64,000 nt of DNA. It comes from Jatrophihabitans sp964252635. Its GTDB lineage: Bacteria > Actinomycetota > Actinomycetes > Mycobacteriales > Jatrophihabitantaceae. Of this stretch, positions 44,510 through 54,467 are shown in pieces; the stretch's first letter is position 1, and each line of letters begins with the position of its first letter. Made by a program: the position numbers and the translations under genes. The DNA is taken from the NCBI RefSeq assembly GCF_964252635.1, contig NZ_CAXUNP010000018.1:1-64000 (forward strand). The letters run 5' to 3'. Below the pieces are notes generated by a model that was not told where the DNA came from, ran no database searches, and worked only from the letters and a program-made list of their open reading frames with translations.

Positions 44510-45604
44510 ATGACGCAGCGATCGGTGATCGCGACGGCCCGCCGGACGGTGGTCAAGGTCGGGTCGTCCTCCCTGACCTTCCGCGGACGTCTCGCACCCG
44601 ATCGCCTCGACCTCGTCGTCGACGCCGTCGCCGCGCGCCGGCAGGCCGGGCAGCAGGTGGTGCTGGTGTCCTCCGGCGCCATCGCGGCCGGCATCGGGCC
44701 GCTCGGGCTGCGCGCCCGCCCGCGTGATCTCGCGACCCAGCAGGCCGCGGCGAGCGTCGGGCAGCAGCTGCTGGCCGAGCGGTACGCGGCGTCCTTCGCC
44801 CGGTACGGGCTGACCGTGGGGCAGGTGCTGCTGACGGCCGACGACCTGCACCGCCGCGGCCACTACCGCAACGCCGAGTCGACGTTGGAACGCCTGCTCG
44901 CGCTGGGCGTGGTGCCGATCGTCAACGAGAACGACACGGTGGCCACCCACGAGATCCGCTTCGGCGACAACGACCGCTTGGCGGCCCTCGTGTCGCACGT
45001 CGTGCACGCCGACGCGCTCGTACTGCTCACCGACGTCGACGGCCTGTACAGCGGTTACCCCGGCCGTCCGGACGCCCGCTTCATCGCCGAGGTCGCATCC
45101 ATGGCCGAGCTCGCCGGGATCGACGTCAGCCGCTCGGGCAGCCACGTCGGTTCGGGTGGCATGACCACCAAGGTCGACGCGGCCGCGATCGCCACCAGCG
45201 AAGGCATCCCGGTGGTGCTGGCCGCCTCCTCGCAGATCGCCGACGCGCTGCGCGGCGACACCGGCACGTTCTTCCATCCGGCGGGGGACCGCACGACGTC
45301 CCGGCTGTTCTGGCTGCGGCACGCCACGACCCCACGGGGGCGGCTGCTGCTGGACCACGGTGCGGTGACCGCGGTCGTGCAGCGGCGCAGTTCGCTGCTG
45401 CCGGCCGGCGTTCTCGGCGTCACCGGCGAGTTCTACTCCGGCGAGCCCGTCGACCTCGTCGACCCCGACGGCGTGCCGGTGGCCCGCGGCCTGGTCGGCT
45501 ACGACGCGGCGGACCTGCCGCCGCTGCTCGGGCACCGCACCAGCGAGCTGCCCGCCGAGTTCCGACGCGAGCTGGTGCACCGCGACGACCTCGTCGTGCT
45601 GTAG
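44510..45604 (+). CDS. proB: Glutamate 5-kinase
   Basis: A 364-residue enzyme for the first step of proline synthesis, phosphorylating glutamate. The amino-acid kinase domain includes TVVKVGSSSLTFRG, VVLVSSGAIAAGIGPLGL, VPIVNENDTVATHEIRFGDN and GSGGMTTKVDAA. A C-terminal PUA domain follows (~270-364). The ATG at 44510 has GGAG seven bases upstream, supplied by the last 64-bp repeat; the in-frame ATG at 44489 lies inside that repeat without a ribosome site. proA follows after one small gene. Confidence 0.96.
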   Translation: MTQRSVIATARRTVVKVGSSSLTFRGRLAPDRLDLVVDAVAARRQAGQQVVLVSSGAIAAGIGPLGLRARPRDLATQQAAASVGQQLLAERYAASFARYGLTVGQVLLTADDLHRRGHYRNAESTLERLLALGVVPIVNENDTVATHEIRFGDNDRLAALVSHVVHADALVLLTDVDGLYSGYPGRPDARFIAEVASMAELAGIDVSRSGSHVGSGGMTTKVDAAAIATSEGIPVVLAASSQIADALRGDTGTFFHPAGDRTTSRLFWLRHATTPRGRLLLDHGAVTAVVQRRSSLLPAGVLGVTGEFYSGEPVDLVDPDGVPVARGLVGYDAADLPPLLGHRTSELPAEFRRELVHRDDLVVL

Positions 45605-45670
45605 CCCCGGGCGCGCGCACACCCGCGCCTCGTCGTGACGATCGTCCCTCGTCCGGGTAGTGATGAGCGC

Positions 45671-45943
45671 ATGACCGGTCCCGAACCCCAGAGCCCACCG
45701 CCGTCGCAGCCGCAACCGGCCAAGTCGAAGCGCAGCGGGATCGCCTTCGGCCAGATCATCGGCGCCGTCCTGCTGGTGCTCGTGATCATCTTCATCCTGG
45801 AGAACACCCGCAGCGTCAAGATGCGGCTGATCATCCCCGAGGTGCACGCCTCGCTGTCGGTGGCGCTGCTCATCGCCGCCCTGCTGGGCGGGCTCGGGGT
45901 ACTGCTCCTGCAGTACCGCCGGCACCGCAAGTCGAACCGGTAG
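45671..45943 (+). CDS. LapA/DUF1049 domain small membrane protein
   Basis: A 90-residue protein with a Pro/Gln-rich N-terminal tail (~25 residues) and two membrane helices (GQIIGAVLLVLVIIFILEN and LSVALLIAALLGGLGVLLLQ). The ENTRSVKMRLIIPE loop between them matches the LapA (DUF1049) family. In actinobacteria its role is unknown. It lies between proB and proA, an unusual place; the flanking genes normally adjoin. Confidence 0.8.
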   Translation: MTGPEPQSPPPSQPQPAKSKRSGIAFGQIIGAVLLVLVIIFILENTRSVKMRLIIPEVHASLSVALLIAALLGGLGVLLLQYRRHRKSNR

Positions 45944-45956
45944 CCGCCCGCGCCCG

Positions 45957-45962
45957 TATCCT
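45957..45962 (+). promoter_or_regulatory. Candidate -10 box, leaderless promoter for proA
   Basis: TATCCT is six bases before the GTG at 45969. This supports GTG 45969 over GTG 45963 as the proA start. Confidence 0.45.
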
Positions 45963-45968
45963 GTGCCC

Positions 45969-47231
45969 GTGACCGAGCAGCACGCCAGCGCCGACGACGT
46001 CCGCTCGGCGGCGCGCGCGGCCAAGGAGGCCGCGGTCGAGCTCGCGCCGATGTCGCGCGCCGACAAGGACACCGCGTTGCACGCAATGGCCGACGCCCTC
46101 GACGCGGCGACCGACGACGTCCTGGCCGCCAACGCCGAGGACCTGGCGTCCGGACGCGCGGCGGGCATGGCCGACGGGTTGCTCGACCGCCTGGCCCTCG
46201 ACGCCGATCGTGTCGCGGCCATGGCGGTCGGTCTGCGGGACGTCGCCGCCCTGCCCGACCCCGTCGGCGAGGTGGTGCGCGGCTACACGCAGCCGAACGG
46301 TCTCGAGATCCGTCAGGTGCGGGTGCCCTTCGGGGTCATCGCGATGATCTACGAGGCCCGGCCCAACGTCACCGTCGACGCCGCCGGGTTGGCGTTGAAG
46401 TCCGGCAACGCCGCGTTGCTGCGCGGATCCGGGTCTGCGTTCCGCTCGAACGCCGCCCTCGTCGCGGTGCTCGCCGCCGCTGCCGAGAAGGCCGGGCTGC
46501 CTCGCGACGCCGTGCAGCAGGTGCCGGGTACCGACCGCGCGAGCGTCGACCATCTGTTGCGCGCGCGGGGGCTCGTCGACCTCGTCATCCCGCGCGGGGG
46601 CGCCGGCCTGATCAACCACGTCGTGGAGACTGCGTCCGTGCCCGTGATCGAGACCGGGGTAGGCAACGTGCACGTCTACGTCGACGCGTCCGCCGACCTC
46701 GACGTAGCGGAGCGCATCGTCGTCAACGCCAAGACCTCGCGCGTCAGCGTCTGCAACTCGGCCGAGACCCTGCTCGTGCACCGCGACGTCGCGGACGAGT
46801 TCCTGCCCCGCATCACCACGGCGCTGCAGCAGCAGGGGGTGACGGTGCACGGTGACGACGCGTTCGCGCAGCTCGACGGCGTGCGGGCCGCCACCGACGA
46901 CGACTGGGAGCGCGAGTATCTGTCGCTGGACATGGCCGCACGGGTCGTCGACGACATCGACGCCGCGATCGCCCACATCCGGCGCTGGTCGTCCGGGCAC
47001 ACCGAGGCCATCGTCACCCGTGACCTCGATGCCGCCCGCCGCTTCACCGCACGTGTCGACTCGGCTGCCGTGATGGTGAACGCCTCCACGCGCTTCACCG
47101 ACGGCAGCGAGTTCGGCTTCGGTGCGGAGATCGGCATCTCGACGCAGAAGATGCACGCCCGCGGGCCGATGGGCCTGGCCGAGCTGACGTCGACGAAGTG
47201 GATCGTCACCGGCGACGGTCACGTCCGTTGA
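45969..47231 (+). CDS. proA: Gamma-glutamyl phosphate reductase
   Basis: A 420-residue NADPH-dependent aldehyde-dehydrogenase-fold enzyme that reduces glutamyl 5-phosphate, the second step of proline synthesis. The catalytic Cys is in SVCNSAETLLVH (near residue 262). VPFGVIAMIYEARPNVTVDA and the C-terminal DGSEFGFGAEIGISTQKMHA are diagnostic. The start was placed at GTG 45969 because of its spacing from TATCCT. In many actinobacteria nadD follows directly; here 12.7 kb of other genes intervene. Confidence 0.96.
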   Translation: MTEQHASADDVRSAARAAKEAAVELAPMSRADKDTALHAMADALDAATDDVLAANAEDLASGRAAGMADGLLDRLALDADRVAAMAVGLRDVAALPDPVGEVVRGYTQPNGLEIRQVRVPFGVIAMIYEARPNVTVDAAGLALKSGNAALLRGSGSAFRSNAALVAVLAAAAEKAGLPRDAVQQVPGTDRASVDHLLRARGLVDLVIPRGGAGLINHVVETASVPVIETGVGNVHVYVDASADLDVAERIVVNAKTSRVSVCNSAETLLVHRDVADEFLPRITTALQQQGVTVHGDDAFAQLDGVRAATDDDWEREYLSLDMAARVVDDIDAAIAHIRRWSSGHTEAIVTRDLDAARRFTARVDSAAVMVNASTRFTDGSEFGFGAEIGISTQKMHARGPMGLAELTSTKWIVTGDGHVR

Positions 47232-47264
47232 CGGGCATCGCGCGCTGATGGGTACCGGCAGCTG

Positions 47265-49160
<1,896 letters not shown>

Positions 49161-49234
49161 CACCGTCACACGCATCCCGTCCCCGAGCTGGGTAGGCTTT
49201 TCCTACAATCCAGGTGGAGAAGGGACGTCAGACC

Positions 49235-50218
49235 GTGGCCATGCCCGACTTCCTCATCGCCGGTGCCCCGAAGGCCGGTTCGACGGCTTTGCACGCGGCG
49301 CTCGTCCGGCACCCCCAGCTGTTCCTGTCGACGCCGAAGGAACCGAAGTACTTCCTCACCGACGGCCGGCCACCGGCTCGCGAGTTCCAACGCGGGCCCG
49401 GCGACGCGCACAGCGCCCGGGAATGGATCTGGCAGCGCGAGCGGTACGAGGCCCTGTTCGACCAGGCCCCGCCGGGGACCCTGCGCGGGGAGAGCACGCC
49501 GTTCTACCTGTGGGACCACGCCGCGCACGCCCGCATCGCCGCCGCCGTTCCCGACGTCCGCATCGTCGCCGTCATCCGTGACCCGATCGACCGGGCCTAC
49601 TCGAACTGGACCCACCTGTGGGCCGACGGGCTCGAACCGGAACCCGATTTCCTCGCCGCCTGCGACCTCGAGGACGAGCGCGCTGCTGCGGGCTGGGCCC
49701 CGTTCTGGCGCTACCTCGGGCTGGGGCGCTACGGCGAGCAGCTGGCCTCGCTGTACACGCACGTCGACCGCGACCGGGTGCACGTCGTGCGCTACCGCCA
49801 GCTGATCGACGCACCGGCCCGCACCCTCGACGGCATCGCGACGTTCCTCGGGGTCGAACCCGGCGTCGTCACGACCATCCCGGGCTCGAACGTCACCGCC
49901 TGGGCGGGGCACGGCGCGGTCAACTCCGCGCTGCGCGCGGTCGTCCGCGGCGGTGCCGAGCTGGGACGTCACGTGCACCCGCGCGTGTGGCGCCAGGCCC
50001 AGCGGCCGCTGGTCGCAGCGCTGCAGCGCGGGCCGTCGCACCGGCCGGCCCTCGACCCCGATGTCCGGCGCGAGCTGGTGGCCCGCGTCCGCGACGACGT
50101 CGCGCGGCTGGAGGAGGTGCTGGGCCGCTCGTTTCAGGACTGGCTGGGCGACTCCGGGCGCGGCACCTTCGCGGTACGCAGCTCATTGGCGCCGTCGGAC
50201 CGCGACGCCTCCCAGTAG
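49235..50218 (+). CDS. Sulfotransferase family protein
   Basis: A 327-residue PAPS-dependent sulfotransferase. The 5'-phosphosulfate loop is FLIAGAPKAGSTALHAAL near the N-terminus and the 3'-phosphate loop is IRDPIDRAYSNW (~115). The acceptor may be a glycan, lipid or small molecule. TACAAT at 49204-49209 is a good -10 box; transcription would then begin near 49216, so GTG 49214 cannot be the start and GTG 49235, with GAAGGGA upstream, is used. Its last 85 bases overlap the convergent glycosidase-like gene. Confidence 0.87.
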   Translation: MAMPDFLIAGAPKAGSTALHAALVRHPQLFLSTPKEPKYFLTDGRPPAREFQRGPGDAHSAREWIWQRERYEALFDQAPPGTLRGESTPFYLWDHAAHARIAAAVPDVRIVAVIRDPIDRAYSNWTHLWADGLEPEPDFLAACDLEDERAAAGWAPFWRYLGLGRYGEQLASLYTHVDRDRVHVVRYRQLIDAPARTLDGIATFLGVEPGVVTTIPGSNVTAWAGHGAVNSALRAVVRGGAELGRHVHPRVWRQAQRPLVAALQRGPSHRPALDPDVRRELVARVRDDVARLEEVLGRSFQDWLGDSGRGTFAVRSSLAPSDRDASQ

Positions 50219-51048
50219 ACCCGGGTGCCGGTCAGCGACTCGGCGAAGCTGAGGTAGCGCAGCGTCCGGCCCGCCGGGGTCGGGCCCGCGACCGCCGCGA
50301 ACGCGTCCGGCGTCCCACCCTGGGCCAGGCCGGTGCGCTCGAACCAGTTCTCGTCGGCGGAGGCCCGCCCGTCGTAGAACGCCTCCCACGCCGTCCCGCT
50401 GCGGACGACGCTGGTGATCCGCGCGCCGCGCGCGTCCCAGCTTCCGGCCGTCGGCGCGAGGGCCGTCGACCGCTCCTCCCACTGCAGCCCGTCGGCGCTG
50501 GTCAGCAGCACCGACGTCATCCGGTCGGCCTCGTCGTCCCCGCCGTCGAGCGGGTGGCGGCACGCCCACATCTGCCAGTCCGGGCCGCTGCGGCGCACGA
50601 CGACGTCCTTCCACGCCGTCACGCCCGCCTCGCCGGGCAGGACCACGGTGCGCGTGCCGTCGGCCAGGGTGGTCAGGTCGTCGGACTCGATCGCCTCGAC
50701 CCACCAGTGCTTCGAGTCCGGTGTCGAGCACGAGACGTAGAGCCGCCAGCCGCCGCCGTCGAGCGGGACGAGGGCGGGCCGCTCGAGCGAGGCGGCATCG
50801 AACTGCGCGCTCGTCACGGTGGCCAGGGTGTCGAAGTGCACGCCGTCCTCGGACCGGGCGACGACGTTCGCGTAGCCGCGTCCCTCGGTGACCGGGCGGC
50901 GCAGCCGGTAGGCGAGATGGAACGCGTGGTCGTGGAAGACGGCCGACGGGGCGCCCGCCCAGTAGCCCTCGCCGTCACCGGGGGGATCGACCGCCACCTC
51001 GTAGTCGTCACCGGCGATGAGCTCGAGGATGTCGGCGGCCTGCGTCAC
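50134..51048 (-). CDS. Glycosidase-like five-bladed beta-propeller protein
   Basis: A 304-residue protein with repeating blades of the GH32/43/68-like superfamily: YWAGAPSAVFHDHAFHLAYR near the N-terminus, then repeated WxxxxS/T-type strands (GGWRLYVSCSTPDSKHWW; GPDWQMWACRHPLD; WEAFYDGRAS). No signal peptide is visible, so it is probably cytoplasmic. Catalytic acids cannot be assigned with confidence. The GTG start at 51048 has no strong ribosome site. It is convergent with the sulfotransferase, overlapping it by 85 bp. Confidence 0.7.
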   Translation of the reverse strand: MTQAADILELIAGDDYEVAVDPPGDGEGYWAGAPSAVFHDHAFHLAYRLRRPVTEGRGYANVVARSEDGVHFDTLATVTSAQFDAASLERPALVPLDGGGWRLYVSCSTPDSKHWWVEAIESDDLTTLADGTRTVVLPGEAGVTAWKDVVVRRSGPDWQMWACRHPLDGGDDEADRMTSVLLTSADGLQWEERSTALAPTAGSWDARGARITSVVRSGTAWEAFYDGRASADENWFERTGLAQGGTPDAFAAVAGPTPAGRTLRYLSFAESLTGTRVYWEASRSDGANELRTAKVPRPESPSQS

Positions 51049-51095
51049 TGCCCGACCCTATCGACGCAGCCCGCGCCATCCGTGGCCGGTGGCGG

Positions 51096-51740
51096 TCAGG
51101 ACTGCAGGTGGCGCAGCACCGCGAGCACCCGACGGTTGTCGGTCTCGGACGGTGCCAGGCCGAATTTGATGAACACGTTGGCGATGTGCTTCTCGACGGC
51201 GCGGTCCGAGATCACCAGGGCCTCGGCGATCCCTGCGTTCGACAGCCCCGCGGCCATCTGCTCCAGCACCTCGCGTTCCCGCGGGGTCAGCGCGGCGAGC
51301 GCGTCACGGCGGCGGGACGCACCGAGCAGCTGGGCCACGACCTCGGGGTCCAGGGCCGTGCCGCCGCTGGCCACCCGGGTCAGGGCCGCCACGAACTCCC
51401 GGACGTCGGCGACCCGGTCCTTGAGCAGGTAGCCGACGCCGGTGGGCGAGCCCGCGAGCAGCTCGTCGACGTAGCGCGTCTCGACGTACTGGGAGAAAAC
51501 CAGCACCCCGATGCCCGGGTGCTCCCGGCGGACGGCGACGGCGGCGCGCAGGCCCTCGTCGGTGAACGACGGCGGCATCCGGATGTCGACGACGCAGACG
51601 TCCGGCCGCAGTGACCGCACGGCGCCGCGCAGGGCGTCACCGTCGCCGACGGCGGCGACGACCTCGTGACCGCGGTCGGTGAGCAGCGCGACGAAGCCGT
51701 CGCGCAGGATCGCGCTGTCCTCGGCGATCGCCACTCTCAC
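51096..51740 (-). CDS. NarL/FixJ family response regulator
   Basis: A 214-residue two-domain regulator. The receiver domain (VRVAIAEDSAILRDGFVALL) has the acidic pair ED near residue 7, the phosphorylated Asp in VCVVDIRMPP (~53) and the conserved Lys in YLLKDRV. The LuxR-type helix-turn-helix is LTPREREVLEQMAAGLSNAG, followed by KHIANVFIKFGL. The GTG at 51740 overlaps the stop of the upstream histidine kinase (GTGA), so the two are coupled and almost certainly cognate. Targets are unknown. Confidence 0.93.
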   Translation of the reverse strand: MRVAIAEDSAILRDGFVALLTDRGHEVVAAVGDGDALRGAVRSLRPDVCVVDIRMPPSFTDEGLRAAVAVRREHPGIGVLVFSQYVETRYVDELLAGSPTGVGYLLKDRVADVREFVAALTRVASGGTALDPEVVAQLLGASRRRDALAALTPREREVLEQMAAGLSNAGIAEALVISDRAVEKHIANVFIKFGLAPSETDNRRVLAVLRHLQS

Positions 51741-53101
51741 GCCGGACCCCGCCGGGCCGCAGCGGTCACGGGGACGTCGATGCGCACGCTGGTCGGCCCG
51801 CCCCGAGGGCTGTCGACGGTCAGGGTGCCGTCGACGGTGGCGACCCGGTCGGCGAGCCCGGCCAACCCCGTGCCGCCGCCGACCACCGTGCCGCCGCCGA
51901 CCACCGCGCCGCCCCGTCCGTCGTCGTCGACGCGCAGCCGCAGCCGCCCGTCGTGGGTCGCGACGTCGACCACGACCGTGTTCGCACCGCTGTGCTTGGC
52001 GGCGTTGGTGAGCAGCTCGGCCGCGCAGAAGTAGACCATGGTCTCGATGGCCGGCTCCGGCCGCTCGACGATCGCCGAGCGCACCTGCACCTCCAGCGCG
52101 CTGTGGGCCGCCAGGGTCGTCAGGGCGGCGTCGAGACCGGCATCGAGCACCGGCGGGTGGATGCCGCGTGCCAGGTCCCGGACCTCGACGATGGCCTGCT
52201 TGGCCGTCGTGTGTGCCGTGTCGAGCAGCCGCGACGCCTCGGCCGGGTCGCCGCCCTCGGCCAGCTTCTCCTTGGCCAGCCCGACGTTCATGGCCAGCGC
52301 GACCAGTCGCGCCTGCGTCCCGTCGTGCAGGTCGCGCTCGATCCGGCGCAGCGTGGCCGCCGAGTCGTCGACGGCGCTGGCGCGCGTCCGTTCGAGCTCC
52401 TGGACCCGGGCGTCGCGGCGGGTGGGGCCGAGCAGGTTCGTGACGAGCAGCCGGTCGACCGACAGCACCGCCCGCACGGCCCACGGAGCGACGAGCAGAG
52501 CCACGACTCCGAGGACGACCGCGAGCGCGATCCGGAACGGCGTGTCGAGGTAGTAGTGCGGCCCCAGCCCGGCGCCGCGGTGGCACGTCCCGCGGGAATC
52601 GGTGTTGCACCTGGAGAACGGGCGCCAGATCGGATAGGTGATCCCGGCCAGGCCGTAGAGGTAGAACGTGACGGCGACGACGAACGCCGCGATCGCGACC
52701 GGCAGCTTGAGGAGCAGATAGAGCCGCGCCCGCCAGGCGACGGGGTCGAGGAGGTGGGCGCGCAGGTACCCGCGGCCCTCCTCGTGCGTCCGCACCCGGG
52801 ACGGCGCCGCGACGTCCGTACCCAGCAGGATGTTCGCTTGCTGGCGCGCGCCCCCGGCCAGGAAGCGCACCGCCTCGTTGGTGACGGCGAGGACCAGCAC
52901 CCCGACGATGGTGATGAACAGGCCCGCACCCAGCAGCAACGTCACCAGGGTGAAGACGAAGCCGAGCGCCCCGAGCGGCAGCCCGACCAGCGCGTACGCG
53001 AGTTCGGTCCAGGTGCGCCTGCGGGCGAGCTGCGTCACCGCCCGCCGCAGAGGGGTTGCCGTGGTCATCGCCGGACCAGCGTCCCAGATCGTGTCGCTCA
53101 T
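51737..53101 (-). CDS. Histidine kinase with N-terminal membrane sensor domain
   Basis: A 454-residue kinase. The N-terminal ~215 residues are a membrane sensor domain with about four helices (ALVGLPLGALGFVFTLVTLL; LFITIVGVLVLAVTNEAV; LYLLLKLPVAIAAFVVAVTF; FRIALAVVLGVVALLVAPW). The HisKA_3 phosphorylation site is RIERDLHDGTQARLVALA (His near 266), and the ATPase has AAELLTNAAKHSGAN and DDGRGG. The ATP lid contains a duplicated VVGGGT encoded by an 18-bp direct repeat. It is coupled to the NarL-type regulator. The signal is unknown; a Met at 53068 is an alternative start. Confidence 0.92.
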   Translation of the reverse strand: MSDTIWDAGPAMTTATPLRRAVTQLARRRTWTELAYALVGLPLGALGFVFTLVTLLLGAGLFITIVGVLVLAVTNEAVRFLAGGARQQANILLGTDVAAPSRVRTHEEGRGYLRAHLLDPVAWRARLYLLLKLPVAIAAFVVAVTFYLYGLAGITYPIWRPFSRCNTDSRGTCHRGAGLGPHYYLDTPFRIALAVVLGVVALLVAPWAVRAVLSVDRLLVTNLLGPTRRDARVQELERTRASAVDDSAATLRRIERDLHDGTQARLVALAMNVGLAKEKLAEGGDPAEASRLLDTAHTTAKQAIVEVRDLARGIHPPVLDAGLDAALTTLAAHSALEVQVRSAIVERPEPAIETMVYFCAAELLTNAAKHSGANTVVVDVATHDGRLRLRVDDDGRGGAVVGGGTVVGGGTGLAGLADRVATVDGTLTVDSPRGGPTSVRIDVPVTAAARRGPA

Positions 53102-53284
53102 CGCTGTACCCCGCGAACGGCAGAACGGAAGCGGTGTACGGGCAGCAGACGGGTGTCGGACATGTCAGCCAGCGTCGTCGCGTCCGCCCGGCCGATCGAG
53201 GGAGCTGGCACGTGTCTCGGGGTGGGGTTTGCCGCACCACGGGGTCGAGCAGCCGGGTGGTCGGCGGGGGGCGGTGCACAGTCG

Positions 53285-53290
53285 TATCCT
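53285..53290 (+). promoter_or_regulatory. Candidate -10 box, leaderless promoter for the UbiA-family gene
   Basis: TATCCT lies seven bases before the GTG at 53298, the same box and spacing as upstream of the leuS leader ORF. Confidence 0.5.
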
Positions 53291-53297
53291 GAGAACG

Positions 53298-54389
53298 GTG
53301 AGCACCGAGGCGACGACACCCACCGGTACCGCGCGCACGCCCGAGCCGGGCCCGGCCCCTGCGGCGGGAACGCCCCCGCGCGGCGGCCCGTTCGCGTTCG
53401 TCGGTGCGTTCACCGGCTTCTACCCGGCCCAGGCGTCGGAGTTCTCGCACCTCGACCCGGTGACCCGCTTCCTCTACGCCGCCCGCAGCGTGATCCTGGT
53501 CATCTCCGCGCAGTCGGCGTTGATGGCCGGGCTGCTGGCCGCCACGGACCGCCGCTTCGAGTGGCTGCCGTTCGTGCTCGTGTTCCTGGCCTACGTCGTC
53601 CTGCACGCCGTGAGCAACCTGTCCAACGACTACTTCGGGTACCGCCGCGGCCACGACACCGACGACTCCCCGCGGCGCCGCTACACCCTGCACCCCGTCG
53701 CCAGCGGCGCCGTGACGCCGCGGCTGCTCGCCACCGGCCTCGTCGTGCTCGCTGCCGTTTCGGTGGCCATCGCGGCGTACTTCATCGCCCTGCGCGGGCT
53801 TCCGGCGCTCTGGCTCGCGCTCGTCGGCGGAATCCTGCTCTACGCCTACGACGCCGCGCCGCGAGCGCTCAAGGAACTGAGTCTCGGCGAGCTGGCCGCC
53901 TTCGTGGTGTGGGGCCCGCTGATGATTGGCGGCGGCTACTACGTCATCGCCGGGCACTGGTCGGGCGTGGCCTTCGCTGCCTCCGTCCCGCCCGGCCTGG
54001 GCGTCATGTCGATCCTCGTCGGCAAGCACGTCGACCAGCGCGAGTTCGACACCGGCCAGCACCAGCGCACCCTGCCGGTCGTGCTCGGCGAGCGGGCGGC
54101 ACGGACGTTCACCGCGGTGTCGGTCGTCGCCATGTACGTCGTCACGGCCCTGCTCGTGGCCCTGGGCGACCTCACCCCGTTCGCGTTGCTGATCGTCGTC
54201 GCCGGTCCGCGGGCCCTGCACGCGTTGCGCGTGCTCTCGCGGCCGGCACCGGCGTCGCCGCCGGCCGGCTACGTCGGCTGGCCGCTCTGGTACCACCGGG
54301 TCTGCCTGGTCCACAACCGTGCATTCGGCTGGCTCTACGTCGCCGGCCTGGTCGTGGGTGCCGTCTTCCCGGAGGTGCTCATCGGCTGA
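53298..54389 (+). CDS. UbiA family prenyltransferase
   Basis: A 363-residue membrane enzyme with eight or nine helices after a Pro-rich tail of ~30 residues. The first Asp-rich motif appears as NLSNDYFGYRRGHDTDD (near residue 110), a relaxed form of NDxxDxxxD. The second is in VGKHVDQREFDTGQ (near 243). Such enzymes join isoprenoid diphosphates to aromatic or other acceptors. It does not look like a clear MenA or COX10, so the acceptor is open. A leaderless promoter is likely. The acyl reductase gene follows 78 bp later. Confidence 0.83.
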   Translation: MSTEATTPTGTARTPEPGPAPAAGTPPRGGPFAFVGAFTGFYPAQASEFSHLDPVTRFLYAARSVILVISAQSALMAGLLAATDRRFEWLPFVLVFLAYVVLHAVSNLSNDYFGYRRGHDTDDSPRRRYTLHPVASGAVTPRLLATGLVVLAAVSVAIAAYFIALRGLPALWLALVGGILLYAYDAAPRALKELSLGELAAFVVWGPLMIGGGYYVIAGHWSGVAFAASVPPGLGVMSILVGKHVDQREFDTGQHQRTLPVVLGERAARTFTAVSVVAMYVVTALLVALGDLTPFALLIVVAGPRALHALRVLSRPAPASPPAGYVGWPLWYHRVCLVHNRAFGWLYVAGLVVGAVFPEVLIG

Positions 54390-54467
54390 CACCCTGGTTG
54401 GCCTCGGGGGCCTCGGTGGACCAGACTCTGGCTACCCACCAGTACAGACCGTCCCAGGGGGATTCTC

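Noticed and set aside
44085..44694. Minus-strand repetitive open frames over the 64-bp repeats
   Set aside because: The 64-bp period is not a multiple of three, so these are read through different frames of the repeat and extend into obgE and proB antisense; no start or family support.
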